A stretch of DNA of 64,000 nt from Nemertoderma westbladi. Lineage: Eukaryota; Xenacoelomorpha; Nemertodermatida; Nemertodermatidae. The stretch is taken from assembly GCA_032718475.1 (NCBI GenBank), contig JAUCBJ010006999.1, positions 1-64,000 of the forward strand. Reading direction: 5' to 3'. The translations under genes and the position numbers were made by a program. Of the stretch, positions 53,641-63,672 are shown in pieces (position 1 is the first letter of the stretch; the number at the start of each line of letters is the position of its first letter). Under the pieces are notes generated by a model. That model did no database searches. It had not been told where the DNA came from and saw only the letters and a program-made list of their open reading frames with translations.

Positions 53641-54013
53641 TAGAGATCAGGGCCTTAGGGAGTGGCAGAGAGTAGAGAGGAGATAGTGAGAAGAGCTGTT
53701 GGCGAGAAGTTAGAGTGCGATTCAGGTGTGGGGAGAGTGTAAGAGTGGGGAGAGAGCGAGTTGAGTTAGAGAGCGAAGTTAGAGTGGCGAGAGTGTTGGG
53801 GAAACAAAAATTGTGTGAGAGAAGCGCACGATCGGCCCGACACGAGACGCCAGAGGGTAGTGACATCATACCCATAGGGAGCGGCCCGGAAAGCCGGCTC
53901 CGAAAGAAAAGAATTCCACCCCACACCCGATACTAGATCGGGATCCAGCGGGATTGTAACGCACTTTTTTGGTTGATGCTATCTTCTTACCGGGAAGATA
54001 GCATGGGGGGGAG
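53641..54013 (+). other. Pre-LTR region of the 7-kb element
   Basis: A 73-codon Arg/Glu-rich open frame (53,715-53,936) has no recognised motif. The purine tract at 54,005-54,013 is the probable plus-strand primer. Confidence 0.45.
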
Positions 54014-54551
54014 TGTTAGCTTATTCAATCCCGCCAACACCCCATAAAGTTATAAGCCGATAAGCAATATTGGGAGCCACGAGATTGGGCAATTAACCAA
54101 CTCGTGCCTTCCCAATAAGAGTGGGAAGGAAGCACACAATAGAGGGTCAGGGGCCAAACCCCTAACCTAAGGAGAACAGGTGGAGTGAACGGGAATACTC
54201 CACGGGGCGCCAACAAGGGTATTAACCAATCAGAGGGGGGAATGGCATCGATTGAGTAGCAGTAAGGCCACCGTGCAATATAACCAATAACCTATTAATC
54301 AGTGATTCAGTTATCTCAGTGCAGCAGTGCTAGCGTAGGGTACAGCCAATTAGTTTAGTTAGGGGATCATGGGACTTTAGTTACCGTATCCCGCCTACCG
54401 TATAATTCACAATATATCTATATCCTATAACCTATTATTATACACCGAACTTCAGAACTCAGTCATCTTTATTTCACTCTTATACACGGCGGGGACGCGT
54501 GGACTAAATACCACATCGGATAAATCGGGATCCCTCCTGGATCCCGTCACA
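54014..54551 (+). repeat. 3' LTR of the 7-kb element
   Basis: Second copy of the 538-bp LTR, preceded by GGGGGGGAG and followed by the target duplication TGCCT. Confidence 0.92.
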
Positions 54552-54663
54552 TGCCTTTCTCGTATTTAATAATGTGGATAATTCTAAATTAGGAAAACAC
54601 AAGTAAATCAGTAAAACACAAGGAAAACATATGAAAAATACTGTAAAATACCATGACCTTGCG

Positions 54664-55450
54664 TATAGTGTCGCCATTATCTGTACCCCCCAAAATTTTT
54701 CTACAAATCGTAATGAAATTGCATGAAATTTGAAACGAAAGTTTCATCTCCCTCCTCCTTAGTGGGTGTGCCAGAATTTTTATTTTTGCATTAATTCTTT
54801 AGCTACTGTAGAAGCGTTAAATGAAAGTGTCTCTGTCGATTTTGCACCAGTGGACGCAGTCGTACTGAAGTTATCCTTCAACATCATTGTAATTTGTTGA
54901 TAGCAATGGAAAGATTCTAAATATGTAAAAATTGAATTTGTATGTGAAATAGCTGAGATATGGGCATTCGAAATTTGCTTGTATTTGCTTCCGCTGCAGG
55001 CCATTTATTCAATTTAATAAATACACAATGTTCTAGAACATTTGATTTATCTCATAAGTGGCTGGCAACAATGCAATGTCTACATGATAATACTAGTATA
55101 TGGATATTCATACATAAGCAAACTGTTCTAGAATATTGTGTATTATTATTAAATAGAATAAATGGCTAGAAGTAGAAGCAAATACATGCAACATTCGAAT
55201 GCCAATAAATCAGCTATATTTTTAAAGCTTTCCCACTAAATGGTTGAAGAATAACTGAAGTACGATTGGTGCAATACCGATGGAGACATCTTTTTCAAAC
55301 GTTTGTAGCTAAAGAATAAAAGCGAAAATAAAAATTCTGGCTCACCCACTAAGCAGGAGGGAGATGAAACTAACTCGGTTTCATGCAATCTCATTACAAA
55401 TTGTCTTTTTTGGGGTGGGGGGGGGGGGGGGGGGGGATAACGACACTATA
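54664..55450. mobile_element. Foldback element, nearly a full-length inverted repeat
   Basis: The ends TATAGTGTCG (54,664-54,673) and CGACACTATA (55,441-55,450) are inverted. The arms continue inward with matching blocks: TTTCATCTCCCTCCT...TTAGTGGGTG, CAGAATTTTTATTTT, TCTTTAGCTAC, TTTTGCACCA...CGTACT, GGCATTCG and CCATTTATTC..TTTAATAA. The arms span almost the whole element, meeting near 55,050-55,120. A 20-base G run (55,417-55,436) sits just inside the right end. No transposase is present. Confidence 0.82.
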
Positions 55451-55666
55451 TTCCAGGACAGTGTAAATTTGTTACAGAAAATCTTTCTATCGCTAGAAAT
55501 GCTAAATATTTCCTTTAGTCGGCAGAGCGCAGCTGAGTTGTGATATAACTGGGAACTGAGCAGAATTTTTTTAAATTTAATTCTTTAAAATTTCTTAAAA
55601 ATGAGATGAAATTTAAAGAATGAGACCCATTGCATACTTACAGTATATTTCATATTTAGTAACAAA
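55451..55666. other. Intronic spacer
   Basis: AT-rich sequence within the last CARP intron; no further element is recognised. Confidence 0.5.
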
Positions 55667-56028
55667 CTCACCAATGTCCGGTGGACTGTGATTGGTGTAT
55701 TTAGTAACTCACCAATGTCTGATGGACTGTGATTGGTTTATTTAGTGTCTCACCAATGTCTGGAGGACTGTGATTGGTTTATTTAGTGACTCACCAATGT
55801 CTGGTGGACTGTGATTGGTTTATTTAGTAACTCACCAATGTCTGGTGGACTATGATTGGTTTATTTAGTAACTCACCAATGTCTGGTGGACTGTGATTGG
55901 TTTATTTAGTGACTCACCAATGTCTGGTGGACTGTGATTGGTTCATTTAGTAACTCACCAATGTCTGGAGACTGTGATTGGTTTACTTAGTAACTCACCA
56001 ATGTCTGGTGGACTGTGATTGGTTTATT
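55667..56028 (-). repeat. 41-bp minisatellite carrying duplicated exon end and 5' splice site
   Basis: Nine units (41 bp, one of 40 bp). On the minus strand each consists of the last 30 nt of the CARP exon plus 11 nt of intron starting GTGAG. Exon-end positions (G before GT) are 55,999, 55,959, 55,918, 55,877, 55,836, 55,795, 55,754, 55,713 and 55,672. Eight have GTGAGT; the one at 55,754 has GTGAGA. Confidence 0.92.
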
Positions 56029-56153
56029 TAATATTATCCAGGTTACAGTTTCAGTGCAGGGCGGTTGACTAAGGGAACCCTCGTAGGTCATATATCGATC
56101 GGTATTGGGTTGTAACAATCGAACATTTATATCCTTTACAAATCGGTCAGATC
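55999..56153 (-). CDS. CA10: CARP (CA10/CA11-like), fourth exon seen
   Basis: The acceptor CGTTTCAG precedes 56,153. The first two bases complete a Gly codon with the last base of the exon at 56,540. The exon reads SDRFVKDINVRL, then YMTYEGSLSQPPCTETVTW, the strongly conserved xTYxGSLTxPPCxExVTW block of alpha-carbonic anhydrases, then IILNKPITVHQTL. The donor GTGAGT at 55,998 leaves phase 0. Length 155 bp is close to the size I recall for the corresponding exon in other alpha-CA genes. Its last 30 bases are the founder of the minisatellite that follows. Confidence 0.95.
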
Positions 56154-56539
56154 CTGAAACGATGAAATGAGAACATAATTATTTAATTGGATAGAAGTGA
56201 TGTCATCATATTCAGAATGAGTTCGATGTAATGGGTATAAGCTTGTGAGACATAAATTAGGCCTATATTGAAAAAGGATCTCTCTATTCCCATTATTACA
56301 TTACACTATATTCCTCTCCCCTTGTTTCTATAGTCTCCTTGCCTTATAATTATAACATGAGGTCTATTAGTGCATACAGTACAGTAGGTTTGGTTACTCT
56401 ATTCTAGACTTGGTACCGAAAGAAGAATACCAGCCACAGACTCACCTAGCTAATCACTACTTTCTCAATTTAGTGTTAGTGGATGACAGGGTTCTGGGTT
56501 AGGCCTATTCGGTAAAGTATATTATTTATTAATAATTAC

Positions 56540-56606
56540 CTCTGTATTTTAATTTTTTCAAATTTGCCGATATTTTTTCTAATTCCAAATTCGTTTCATT
56601 TCCAAT
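56540..56606 (-). CDS. CA10: CARP (CA10/CA11-like), third exon seen
   Basis: A strong acceptor (TTTTTTCCTTACAG) precedes 56,606 and a donor GTAATT follows 56,540. The 67-bp exon reads IGNETNLELEKISANLKKL, then KYR plus one base. This fits the short helix-and-strand segment after the FxxxG region in alpha-CA-like proteins (xLxxIxxxLxxIxYKG), and 67 bp is the size I recall for the equivalent exon in alpha-CA genes. It joins in frame on both sides. Confidence 0.92.
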
Positions 56607-56789
56607 CTGTAAGGAAAAAAATACCATTAAAACGTAATAAAAATAAAAATTAATATGCAAAAATAAATAATACTAAAACAATAATTATTTAAAGGAAACA
56701 TTTTAATTTAAAAGAAAATTCACCATAAAAGTCTGCGCGTCTGCTTTTAATACAAAAAAATGTTTTTTTTTACCGATTTATAAATGACA
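56607..56789. other. Intronic spacer
   Basis: AT-rich intron sequence with no recognised element. Confidence 0.5.
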
Positions 56790-57080
56790 TTTGTAGATTG
56801 ATTTCTGTCTTGGAAACAATTGTATGCAACCTCCTTCGCAGCCATTTACACGTTGTTCAATAGAAGTTGGGCTTCTGATACCATATTATAAGGAATTTTG
56901 GTGATCTCAACCGTAAGGTCGGTGTCTGTTTCTGTATGAACAGGAAATCTGCACCATCTGGCGATAGTTTCTGAGGTTCAGTGTCACAATAACGATCCAA
57001 TACCAACAATAATTTTCAACATTTTACTTCCACAGATGAAATCAAATGCTTTGTTGACGTCACAAAGAAGGGTGAGAACT
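56790..57080 (-). pseudogene. Small LINE reverse-transcriptase relic in CARP intron
   Basis: CDVNKAFDFI (about 57,045-57,075, minus strand) matches the LINE RT motif around the first catalytic Asp. About 80 residues on, after a frame change, LLNNVCKWLRR...SKTEI resembles the segment after the FADD box. The FADD region itself is not visible. Very decayed; clade unknown. Confidence 0.42.
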
Positions 57081-58160
57081 ACATGTAATAATCCCTTGGA
57101 TTCCTTAAACTAATCTTCATATCTCTAGAATATGACCTAATTTCATGTTAATGTCATTAAGTTATCATGTAATGATCATATTTGGTCGAAATCCATTTTG
57201 ACTCTTATGCATAAAGTTTCACAATTGTGGGCATAATTATTTTGATGTATCTTTCATCAGTGGAATGTCAGTTAAGGGTGGCATAATAATTAAGATATCT
57301 AAATCCAAAAAAGTATTATTATTAAGATTTTGCTTTTTTAGGATACCATGCATACTTAGCTGAAGGTTGAAAAGTATTGAGAGCCTTTATTTTTTATAAA
57401 TGGATTTAACCTGAAAATCCACAAATGGTAAAATTAGTAATTACATCAGTTGGTTACCGTGGAACACTCGAATTTTAGGCCTACATCACCTTACGGTCAA
57501 AAGTATTACTCCCATATTGCATTCAAAGAGTAATCTTTTGATATTACTGTCTTGTACCGTGCATGGTAGGCATGATTCCGAAATTGATGTTCCAACTTTA
57601 TATTTCGAACTGTTAATTAATCGAACAGTTTCATTGATATGAAATTGCGGAGCTGGCTATAAACATAAATAACAATTATGATTTTGTTAGAGAATATCAA
57701 CTTATCACCACTCTGCTGATCTGATATCCTCGTAAAAGGCTGCAAAGTGATCAATCGCTTAGTAACAATAAACTTCTGGAACTTTTCGCCATTATTGTAA
57801 TCACAGCCATTATTATATGCTATTTGTTTATGATGAAAACTTTTTGATGAAAAAAACTAGCTAGTAATTTATGATATACTAGCTACATATGTTGGTATTA
57901 TGTTTGCCCCACTCAAGTTCTACATTCTGGAACATTTTTCTTGTGTTGCTATGGTAACCAAGTGTTGTAAATAATGATTTATTGAAGGTTAATCGAATAT
58001 GTTATTTAATGAATATAACAATGTAAATTGATTAGTTTTTTGTTTTTGAACTGAATTAAACAGATTTCTATAATTCGCTATTGTTTATTAGTGTTATCAG
58101 TTTGCTGAATGGGGCCTCCCTGTTGTAATTTCGCCACCAAAATTCAGCGAGATGATAATG
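57081..58160. other. Intronic spacer
   Basis: AT-rich CARP intron; no exon, RNA gene or repeat is recognised. Confidence 0.5.
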
Positions 58161-58608
58161 TCACACCCTCACACGGAGCAACTTGTTTCTGCAACTTGTT
58201 TCTGAAACTTGTTGCTGGACTCCCTCACACACAGAAACTTGTTGCTGCAACTTGTTTCCGAAACTTGTTTCTGTGTGTGAGGGAGTCCAGCAACAAGTTG
58301 CTGGAAGTTATATTCCCAGCAACTTTTTGAAAAACTTTTATTACATTCCATTTTTTGATACTAGCTAATATTAGATAATTTGAGTGATGTGATATTATAT
58401 ATAAATGAGTGGACATGTTAGCTATTTATTTGCAAATAATTGTTATTTTCTTCAGCAACAAGTTTCTGTGTGTGAGGGGGTCCAGCAACAAGTTGCAGAA
58501 ACAAGTTTCGGAAACAAGTTGCTGAAACAAGTTGCAGCAACAAGTTTCTGTGTGTGAGGGGGTCCAGCAACAAGTTTCAGAAACAAGTTGCTCCGTGTGA
58601 GGGGGGCC
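58161..58608. repeat. Foldback/MITE-like element built on CAACTTG/CAAGTTG words
   Basis: The left side begins CCCTCACACGGAGCAACTTG and the right side ends with its complement, CAAGTTGCTCCGTGTGAGG. Both arms also contain internal hairpins from repeated GCAACTTGTTTC and TGTGTGTGAGGG(A/G)GTCCAGCAACAAG. The interior is about 150 AT-rich bases. No transposase frame. Confidence 0.72.
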
Positions 58609-58880
58609 TTACAGGTTCTTATTGGTAAACTCGTAACTATGGTTTTTACACGAAAAATTATGCAATTTTAAAATTTTTCAAAACTAACATTCTTAAAACG
58701 CCTTTTTTCTCCAAAATGGTAACCATGGCAACTGTCAAATAACATTCTGGAACATCGCAATAGATCGTTCTATCTAGTTAGTTTTTTTCAGTTTAGTTAG
58801 ACTCTATCTAAATAGACTATCTAGTTAGTTTTTTTCATCAAAAAGTGGGGTCACAGGCCATACTAATACCCTTCACACTT

Positions 58881-59275
58881 AAGGCCTGTTTACACGTGGC
58901 AACTTTTAGAGCAACTTTCTCGGCAACTTGTAGAGCAACCCAGGTTGCCGATCAAGTTGCTCCGTGTAAACACGTAAAAAAGTTGCCGTAAAAGTTGCTC
59001 AACTTTTAAGGCAACTTGAAGGAATTTGCGTTGGCGAATTAAAGCGGGATAATCAAATTAAATTATCAAAAACTAGCTAGTAGATAAAATGACCCACTAT
59101 TTTACATTCAAACTACCCAAGTTGCTCAAAAAGTTGCCGGCCAAGATGCTGGTAAACTTTCTGATAAAGTTGCCACGTGTAATCGGCGATTAAATTATGT
59201 TGCTCCAAAAATGTTGCTAGTTGCCAAGAAAGTTGCTCTAAAAGTTGCCAAGTTGCCACGTGTAAACATGCCTTT
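58881..59275. repeat. MITE-like element with long inverted ends
   Basis: AAGGCCTGTTTACACGTGGC (58,881-58,900) pairs with GCCACGTGTAAACATGCCTT at the right end (59,256-59,275). GCAACTTT/AAAGTTGC words recur throughout. Style and word content resemble the element at 58,161, so the two may be related families. Confidence 0.75.
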
Positions 59276-59325
59276 TGTTGCATAAATGCATATGAAATTC
59301 ATTACAAACATACAATAATCATTAA

Positions 59326-60496
59326 AGTGATAAAGTTACTGTCGGGTAAGCTAAAATAAAGCTGTAAAGAGATAAAGTTACTGTCGGGTAAGCTATAATA
59401 AAGCTGTAAAAAGAAAAAGTTACTGTCGGGTAAGCTAAAATAAAGCTGTAAAGAGATAAAGTTACTGTCGGGTAAGCTAAAATAAAGCTGTAAAGAGATA
59501 AAGTTACTGTCGGGTAAGCTAAAATAAAGCTGTAAAGAGATAAAGTTACTGTCGGGTAAGCTATAATAAAGCTGTAAAGAGATAAAGTTACTGTCGGGTA
59601 AGCTATAATAAAGCTGTAAAGAGATAAAGTTACTGTCGGGTAAGCTAAAATAAAGCTGTAAAGAGATAAAGTTACTGTCGGGTAAGCTAAAATAACGCTG
59701 TAAAGAGATAAAGTTACTGTCGGGTAAGCTAAAATAAAGCTGTAAAGAGATAAAGTTACTGTCGGGTAAGCTAAAATAAAGCTGTAAAGAGATAAAGTTA
59801 CTGTCGGGTAAGCTATAATAAATCTGTAAAGAGATAAAGTTACTGTCGGGTAAGCTAAAATAAAGCTGTAAAGAGATAAAGTTACTGTCGGGTAAGCTAA
59901 AATAAAGCTGTAAAGACATAAAGTTACTGTCGGGTAAGCTAAAATAAAGCTGTAAAGACATAAAGTTACTGTCGGGTAAGCTATAATAAATCTGTAAAGA
60001 GATAAAGTTACTGTCGGGTAAGCTAAAATAAATCTGTAAAGAGATAAAGTTACTGTCGGGTAAGCTAAAATAAAGCTGTAAAGAGATAAAGTTACTGTCG
60101 GGTAAGCTATAATAAAGCTGTAAAAAGATAAAGTTACTGTCGGGTAAGCTAAAATAAAGCTGTAAAGAGATAAAGTTACTGTCGGGTAAGCTATAATAAA
60201 TCTGTAAAGAAATAAAGTTATTGTCGGGTAAGCTAAAATAAAGCTGTAAAGAGATAAAGTTACTGTCGGGTAAGCTAAAATAAAGCTGTAAAGAGATAAA
60301 GTTACTGTCGGGTAAGCTAAAATAAAGCTGTAAAGAGATAAAGTTACTGTCGGGTAAGCTAAAATAAAGCTGTAAAGAGATAAAGTTACTGTCGGGTAAG
60401 CTATAATAAAGCTGCAAAGAGATAAAGTTACAGTCGGGAAACCTATAATAAAGCTGTAAAGAGTAAAGTTACTGTCGGGTAAGCTATAATAAAGTT
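59326..60496. repeat. 42-bp tandem satellite, about 28 copies
   Basis: The unit reads GATAAAGTTACTGTCGGGTA, then AGCTAAAATAAAGCTGTAAAGA in about this phase. Copies differ at only a few sites (AAAATAAAG versus TAATAAAG, AAAGCTG versus AAATCTG), showing recent expansion. Because 42 is a multiple of 3, one minus-strand frame stays open for 371 codons. Confidence 0.95.
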
Positions 60497-60587
60497 GTCA
60501 AGTGCTAATTTTCCAACAACAGTTACTACCTAGATAGGGATTATTCTTCTGAGTGATTTTGAAACAAATAACCAAGGAGTGACTCAC

Positions 60588-60683
60588 CTGCATGAAAATA
60601 GCTATAATCGCTATACCGTAAGGTTGCACCATAGCTTCGGTGTAGTTAGCGTAGATTTGGTTGTTATAGAAATGTATTTGCAA
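60588..60683 (-). CDS. CA10: CARP (CA10/CA11-like), second exon seen
   Basis: The acceptor TATATATTTAG precedes 60,683 and CAG/GTGAGT follows at 60,588. The 96-bp exon encodes 32 residues: LQIHFYNNQIYANYTEAM, then QPYGIAIIAIFMQ. This is the ELxLxHxN...PxGxAxxxxFxxx block of alpha-carbonic anhydrases. The position of the third zinc-ligand His (ELH in active enzymes) is Gln here, as in CA10/CA11-type proteins. Both ends are phase 0. The 96-bp size fits the equivalent exon of alpha-CA genes from memory. Confidence 0.95.
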
Positions 60684-61167
60684 CTAAATATATAAAAAAT
60701 TTAATATATAAATTACAATCAAAAATGCGAATCGTTTCCGAAAATAGCTGTTTCATTGTAGATATCGTCGTAACGGTGTCTACTACTGTAACTAGTAGGG
60801 ACTATAATAATAATGTTACAATGAAATCAAAGATTATTGCTAATTTAATTACATTATACACAGATGAAGCAACAAAATGCATATAGATTAACTAATTAAA
60901 CAATATCAAAAGTTTTAACTTAATAAACGAAAACATATTATATAATTCAAAAAAGATAAATTTTTCTTCTTTTGATTGACTCGATCCAAATTTCTACAGA
61001 ACCCTTAAAGGGAGATAGTATACTTCTTTATGGACTCGGATGTCGAAATGTCCGATTGGATACAGTGCAGGATGGTTAACAATAAATAGTCTTTATCTGC
61101 GCCCGTTCAAAGCCGAATAAAGGCTTTCGAAATTTCGCACTTTTGTGTCCCTATGCAAGACACCATA
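60684..61167. other. Intronic spacer
   Basis: AT-rich CARP intron sequence; no further feature is recognised. Confidence 0.5.
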
Positions 61168-61418
61168 CTACTACTAGGCAGGATCGGCATGCTGCATTGC
61201 AGCTGCATTTTTAAGAATGCTGTGCCGGTTTGTCGACAAAATTGCGCCGCGACAACTCCCTATCACCGATCACATTTGCTAGATCATCCGCATCTTCAAG
61301 GCCAGTGTCCTTTACGATGCGTCTCAAGAAAGTCATGGGCTGTCCACCATGTTTATTCACTCCATGAGGCATCCAAAGTACAAGATTATGCACTGGCTGG
61401 TCCTCACGGCGAAAGCAA
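61168..61418 (-). mobile_element. RTE-like LINE, 3'-end fragment
   Basis: The minus strand encodes the family C-terminus (CFRREDQPVHNLVLW to DKPAQHS) and the terminal TAG repeats. It is heavily 5'-truncated. Confidence 0.88.
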
Positions 61419-61689
61419 GACACAATAGATATTTAGTGATTACACATGCAACCCTTAACTGTAAAATAACTTCTGCTTGGGATGTAAATAATTATTTAGA
61501 TAGATTGGGGCGTTCAACCTTGTGATTTAGTTAGTTTGGCAAAGAAAGAGGTGATTCGTGTTGGGCCAGTTAACTTTACTTTATTCTTTATTGCTCCGTA
61601 AATTTTCTGACTTATTCTGTCCTGTACGCCCCCAGTTAAACTACTATAAAATAAAAAGTGCACCCACAGTAGGGGATTACGCAATATTA

Positions 61690-61880
61690 TAGACCGACCC
61701 TAAATTCCAACTTACAACATATAACAGGAGTTGGAACAATTTGTTGTATTGGTTGTAATAAATTCACATCTCCCGTAGGTCGCGGGTTCGATTCTCGCAT
61801 GGGCGAGGGAAGTTTTCGTTTCGGCACCAATGTTTTGAAGGGACCAGCCAGGACGCATCTCTCTATACCTTGCATCATTA
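61690..61880 (+). repeat. tRNA-like SINE fragment
   Basis: GTCGCGGGTTCGATTCTCGC near 61,780 has a good B box (GGTTCGATTCT) and a paired T-arm-like stem. The A box is not convincing. Probably a SINE head or tRNA relic in the CARP intron. Confidence 0.4.
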
Positions 61881-62732
61881 TGTTAGCTAAATGAGTAACA
61901 GGAGTTTCCAGTAGGGAGTATAGTTCTAGGGGGACCGCATTGTAAATAAGTCGTCAGACTTTGAGAGTAATCCCTGGCGTATTGGCCCAAGAAAACTTTA
62001 CTTATATTTGCAGAAGGCAATACAAATTCGTATGTCAAAGTCAAAAGACAGTAGCAGCCTATTACGCATATATATATCATTTTACTTATTTAATTGATAA
62101 TATTTCTTTATTAACACTAATGCAGCGAATCGCAGCAACTGTATACGGCCGGTGTGCAGGGTGAGTTGATGCTGTTAATGGTGACGTAACCAAATACATG
62201 AAGTGTCCTAAGGCGGTCTCCAATTCCAACTACATTCTCATCGGCAATGGGTTTCACTAACGAGCCAACCCACCCAGGCACAGACACAGTTACATTACAG
62301 AGGCCCTCAAGGCAAGCAGCTGCTATTTGTGTCGTATTGACACATGAATTGGATGGAAGTTGGTTATTTGATAAACAGTGAAGGTTCGGATATTGGATGA
62401 AAAATGATGAACTTCTTTTAATTGTTTAAAATTATTTATTATTATATGCAGGCGTATAACCACAGTTATTAACTGGAATAATGTACGCAATATTGCGAAT
62501 TGAGTTTGTTATGAGCCCCCTCCTCGGATATATGTCGTCCATGAGGATGATACGTCACAGTAGAAAGGAACAGGTTACAGTGTCACGCACTTATGATCAA
62601 AACAATAAACTAAACAAGAGTCGAGGGGACATGTTTCAGCTTGATTTTGCACAGAAAAAGGCTGTTTTTGTGATGATTTACACGATTAGGGTTAGATTTC
62701 GACCCCCACCCCCTATGTTACTCGAAACTTGA
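61881..62732. other. Intronic spacer
   Basis: No gene or element is recognised. Confidence 0.45.
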
Positions 62733-62981
62733 ACAAAGCCGCCTCCACTTTTCAGGACATTGCTTTAGTCGTGAGGACTAGCCTGAACACGATGTTGTGA
62801 TTTGGCGCCCGTATAAAATGAGGGTGGAGAGTAGCCCAGGGTATTATTGAGAGGCATCTATTATTATTGAGGACAGTGGACTTGAAAATGCTGATAATGA
62901 CGCGATAGTTGTGGCGGCAAAATATTGTTGATAAGCCTATACAAAGCTTTAGTAATGCAGCTGCAATGCAGCACAACGAAT
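62733..62981 (+). mobile_element. RTE-like LINE, old 3'-end fragment
   Basis: The plus strand matches the family 3' end with many changes (CAGGACATTGCTTTAGTCGTGA, AATGCAGCTGCAATGCAGCA). It is clearly older than the fragments at 61,168 and 63,049. Confidence 0.75.
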
Positions 62982-63048
62982 ATAGATATATCTGACTCGA
63001 AAGTATAATATTTAATATAATGTGCAAATTGTCAAATTGTCAAAGTCA

Positions 63049-63310
63049 CTACTACTACTAGGATCGGCATGCTGCATTGCAGCTGCATTTTTAAGAATGC
63101 TGTGCCGGCTTATCGACAAAATTGCACCGCCACAACTCCCTATCACCCATGACATTTGCTAGATCATCCGCATCTTCAAGGCCAGTGTCCTTTAAGATGC
63201 GTCTCAAGAAAGTCATGGGCTGTCCACCATGCTTATTCATTCTATGAGGCTGCCAAAGTACAAGATTATGCATTGGCTGGTCCTCACGGCGAAAGCAATG
63301 TCCTGCAAAG
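63049..63310 (-). mobile_element. RTE-like LINE, 3'-end fragment
   Basis: Matches the last 260 bases of the family on the minus strand, ending in TAG repeats. It lies within 180 bases of the CARP exon donor at 63,486. Confidence 0.88.
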
Positions 63311-63486
63311 TTTGTCCGTTTTTATTTTTCTGAAGTTATACCTACAGATCGTTAGGTTACAGTATATATTATATTTTTGCTCAGTATATAATGATATTGA
63401 GTAAAAGTGCTCAATCCGCTTTTGTTACAGTAATGAATGATTTTTCTTTAAAATAAAATTAATAAAATTTAAATAAATAGACTAAC

Positions 63487-63672
63487 TTCTCCTGGGAAAT
63501 AAAAGTTATTGACACTGTGTTCGGAGCCGGCAGCGTTGTCTACACCGAAGTGAATAACGATTCTATCCATTTGGTATTCGTAACCCAGAGGTCCGCCTCC
63601 TATTAACAGACTATGACGTGTGTGTTTTAACATTGTGACGTCATTACCAGTGTTTATAACGTGACCCGTAAT
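63487..63672 (-). CDS. CA10: CARP (CA10/CA11-like), first exon seen
   Basis: The acceptor ATTTCTAG precedes 63,672 and the donor GTTAGT follows at 63,487. The exon's 62 codons read ITGHVINTGNDVT, then GGGPLGYEYQMDRIVIHFG and GSEHSVNNFYFPGE. This is the NTGxxV, SGGPL...Y.L...HFHWG and GSEHxVxG region of alpha-carbonic anhydrases. Where active enzymes have HFHWG, the sequence has V-I-H-F-G: one of the two zinc-ligand His residues is gone. CA10/CA11 proteins are secreted, catalytically silent relatives; vertebrate ones bind neurexins. The upstream part (signal peptide, N-terminal fold) is beyond 64,000. Exons continue leftward in phase 0. Confidence 0.94.

Larger units (their letters stand above)
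47594..54551 (+). mobile_element. Young LTR retroelement with gag-like ORFs but no pol
   Basis: Two 538-bp LTRs (47,594-48,131 and 54,014-54,551; TGTTAG...GTCACA) differ at two visible sites (about 47,747/54,167 and 47,950/54,370). A perfect 5-bp duplication TGCCT flanks the element (47,589-47,593 and 54,552-54,556). A purine tract GGGGGGGAG precedes the 3' LTR. The interior encodes coiled-coil and zinc-knuckle proteins, then 1.5 kb of repeats; no protease, RT or integrase is found. It lies antisense to, and inside, the last intron of the CARP gene. Confidence 0.9.

Noticed and set aside
55667-56028. CRISPR-like array
   Set aside because: Units are contiguous without unique spacers, in an animal gene; it is an exon-derived minisatellite.
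56790-57000. Possible extra CARP exon reading WCRFPVHTETDTDL and on
   Set aside because: It is not needed for the alpha-CA fold, does not join in frame, and sits next to LINE RT motifs.
59302-60417. 371-codon minus-strand ORF with a 14-residue repeat
   Set aside because: It follows from a 42-bp satellite whose unit is a multiple of three; it has no non-repeat coding flank.
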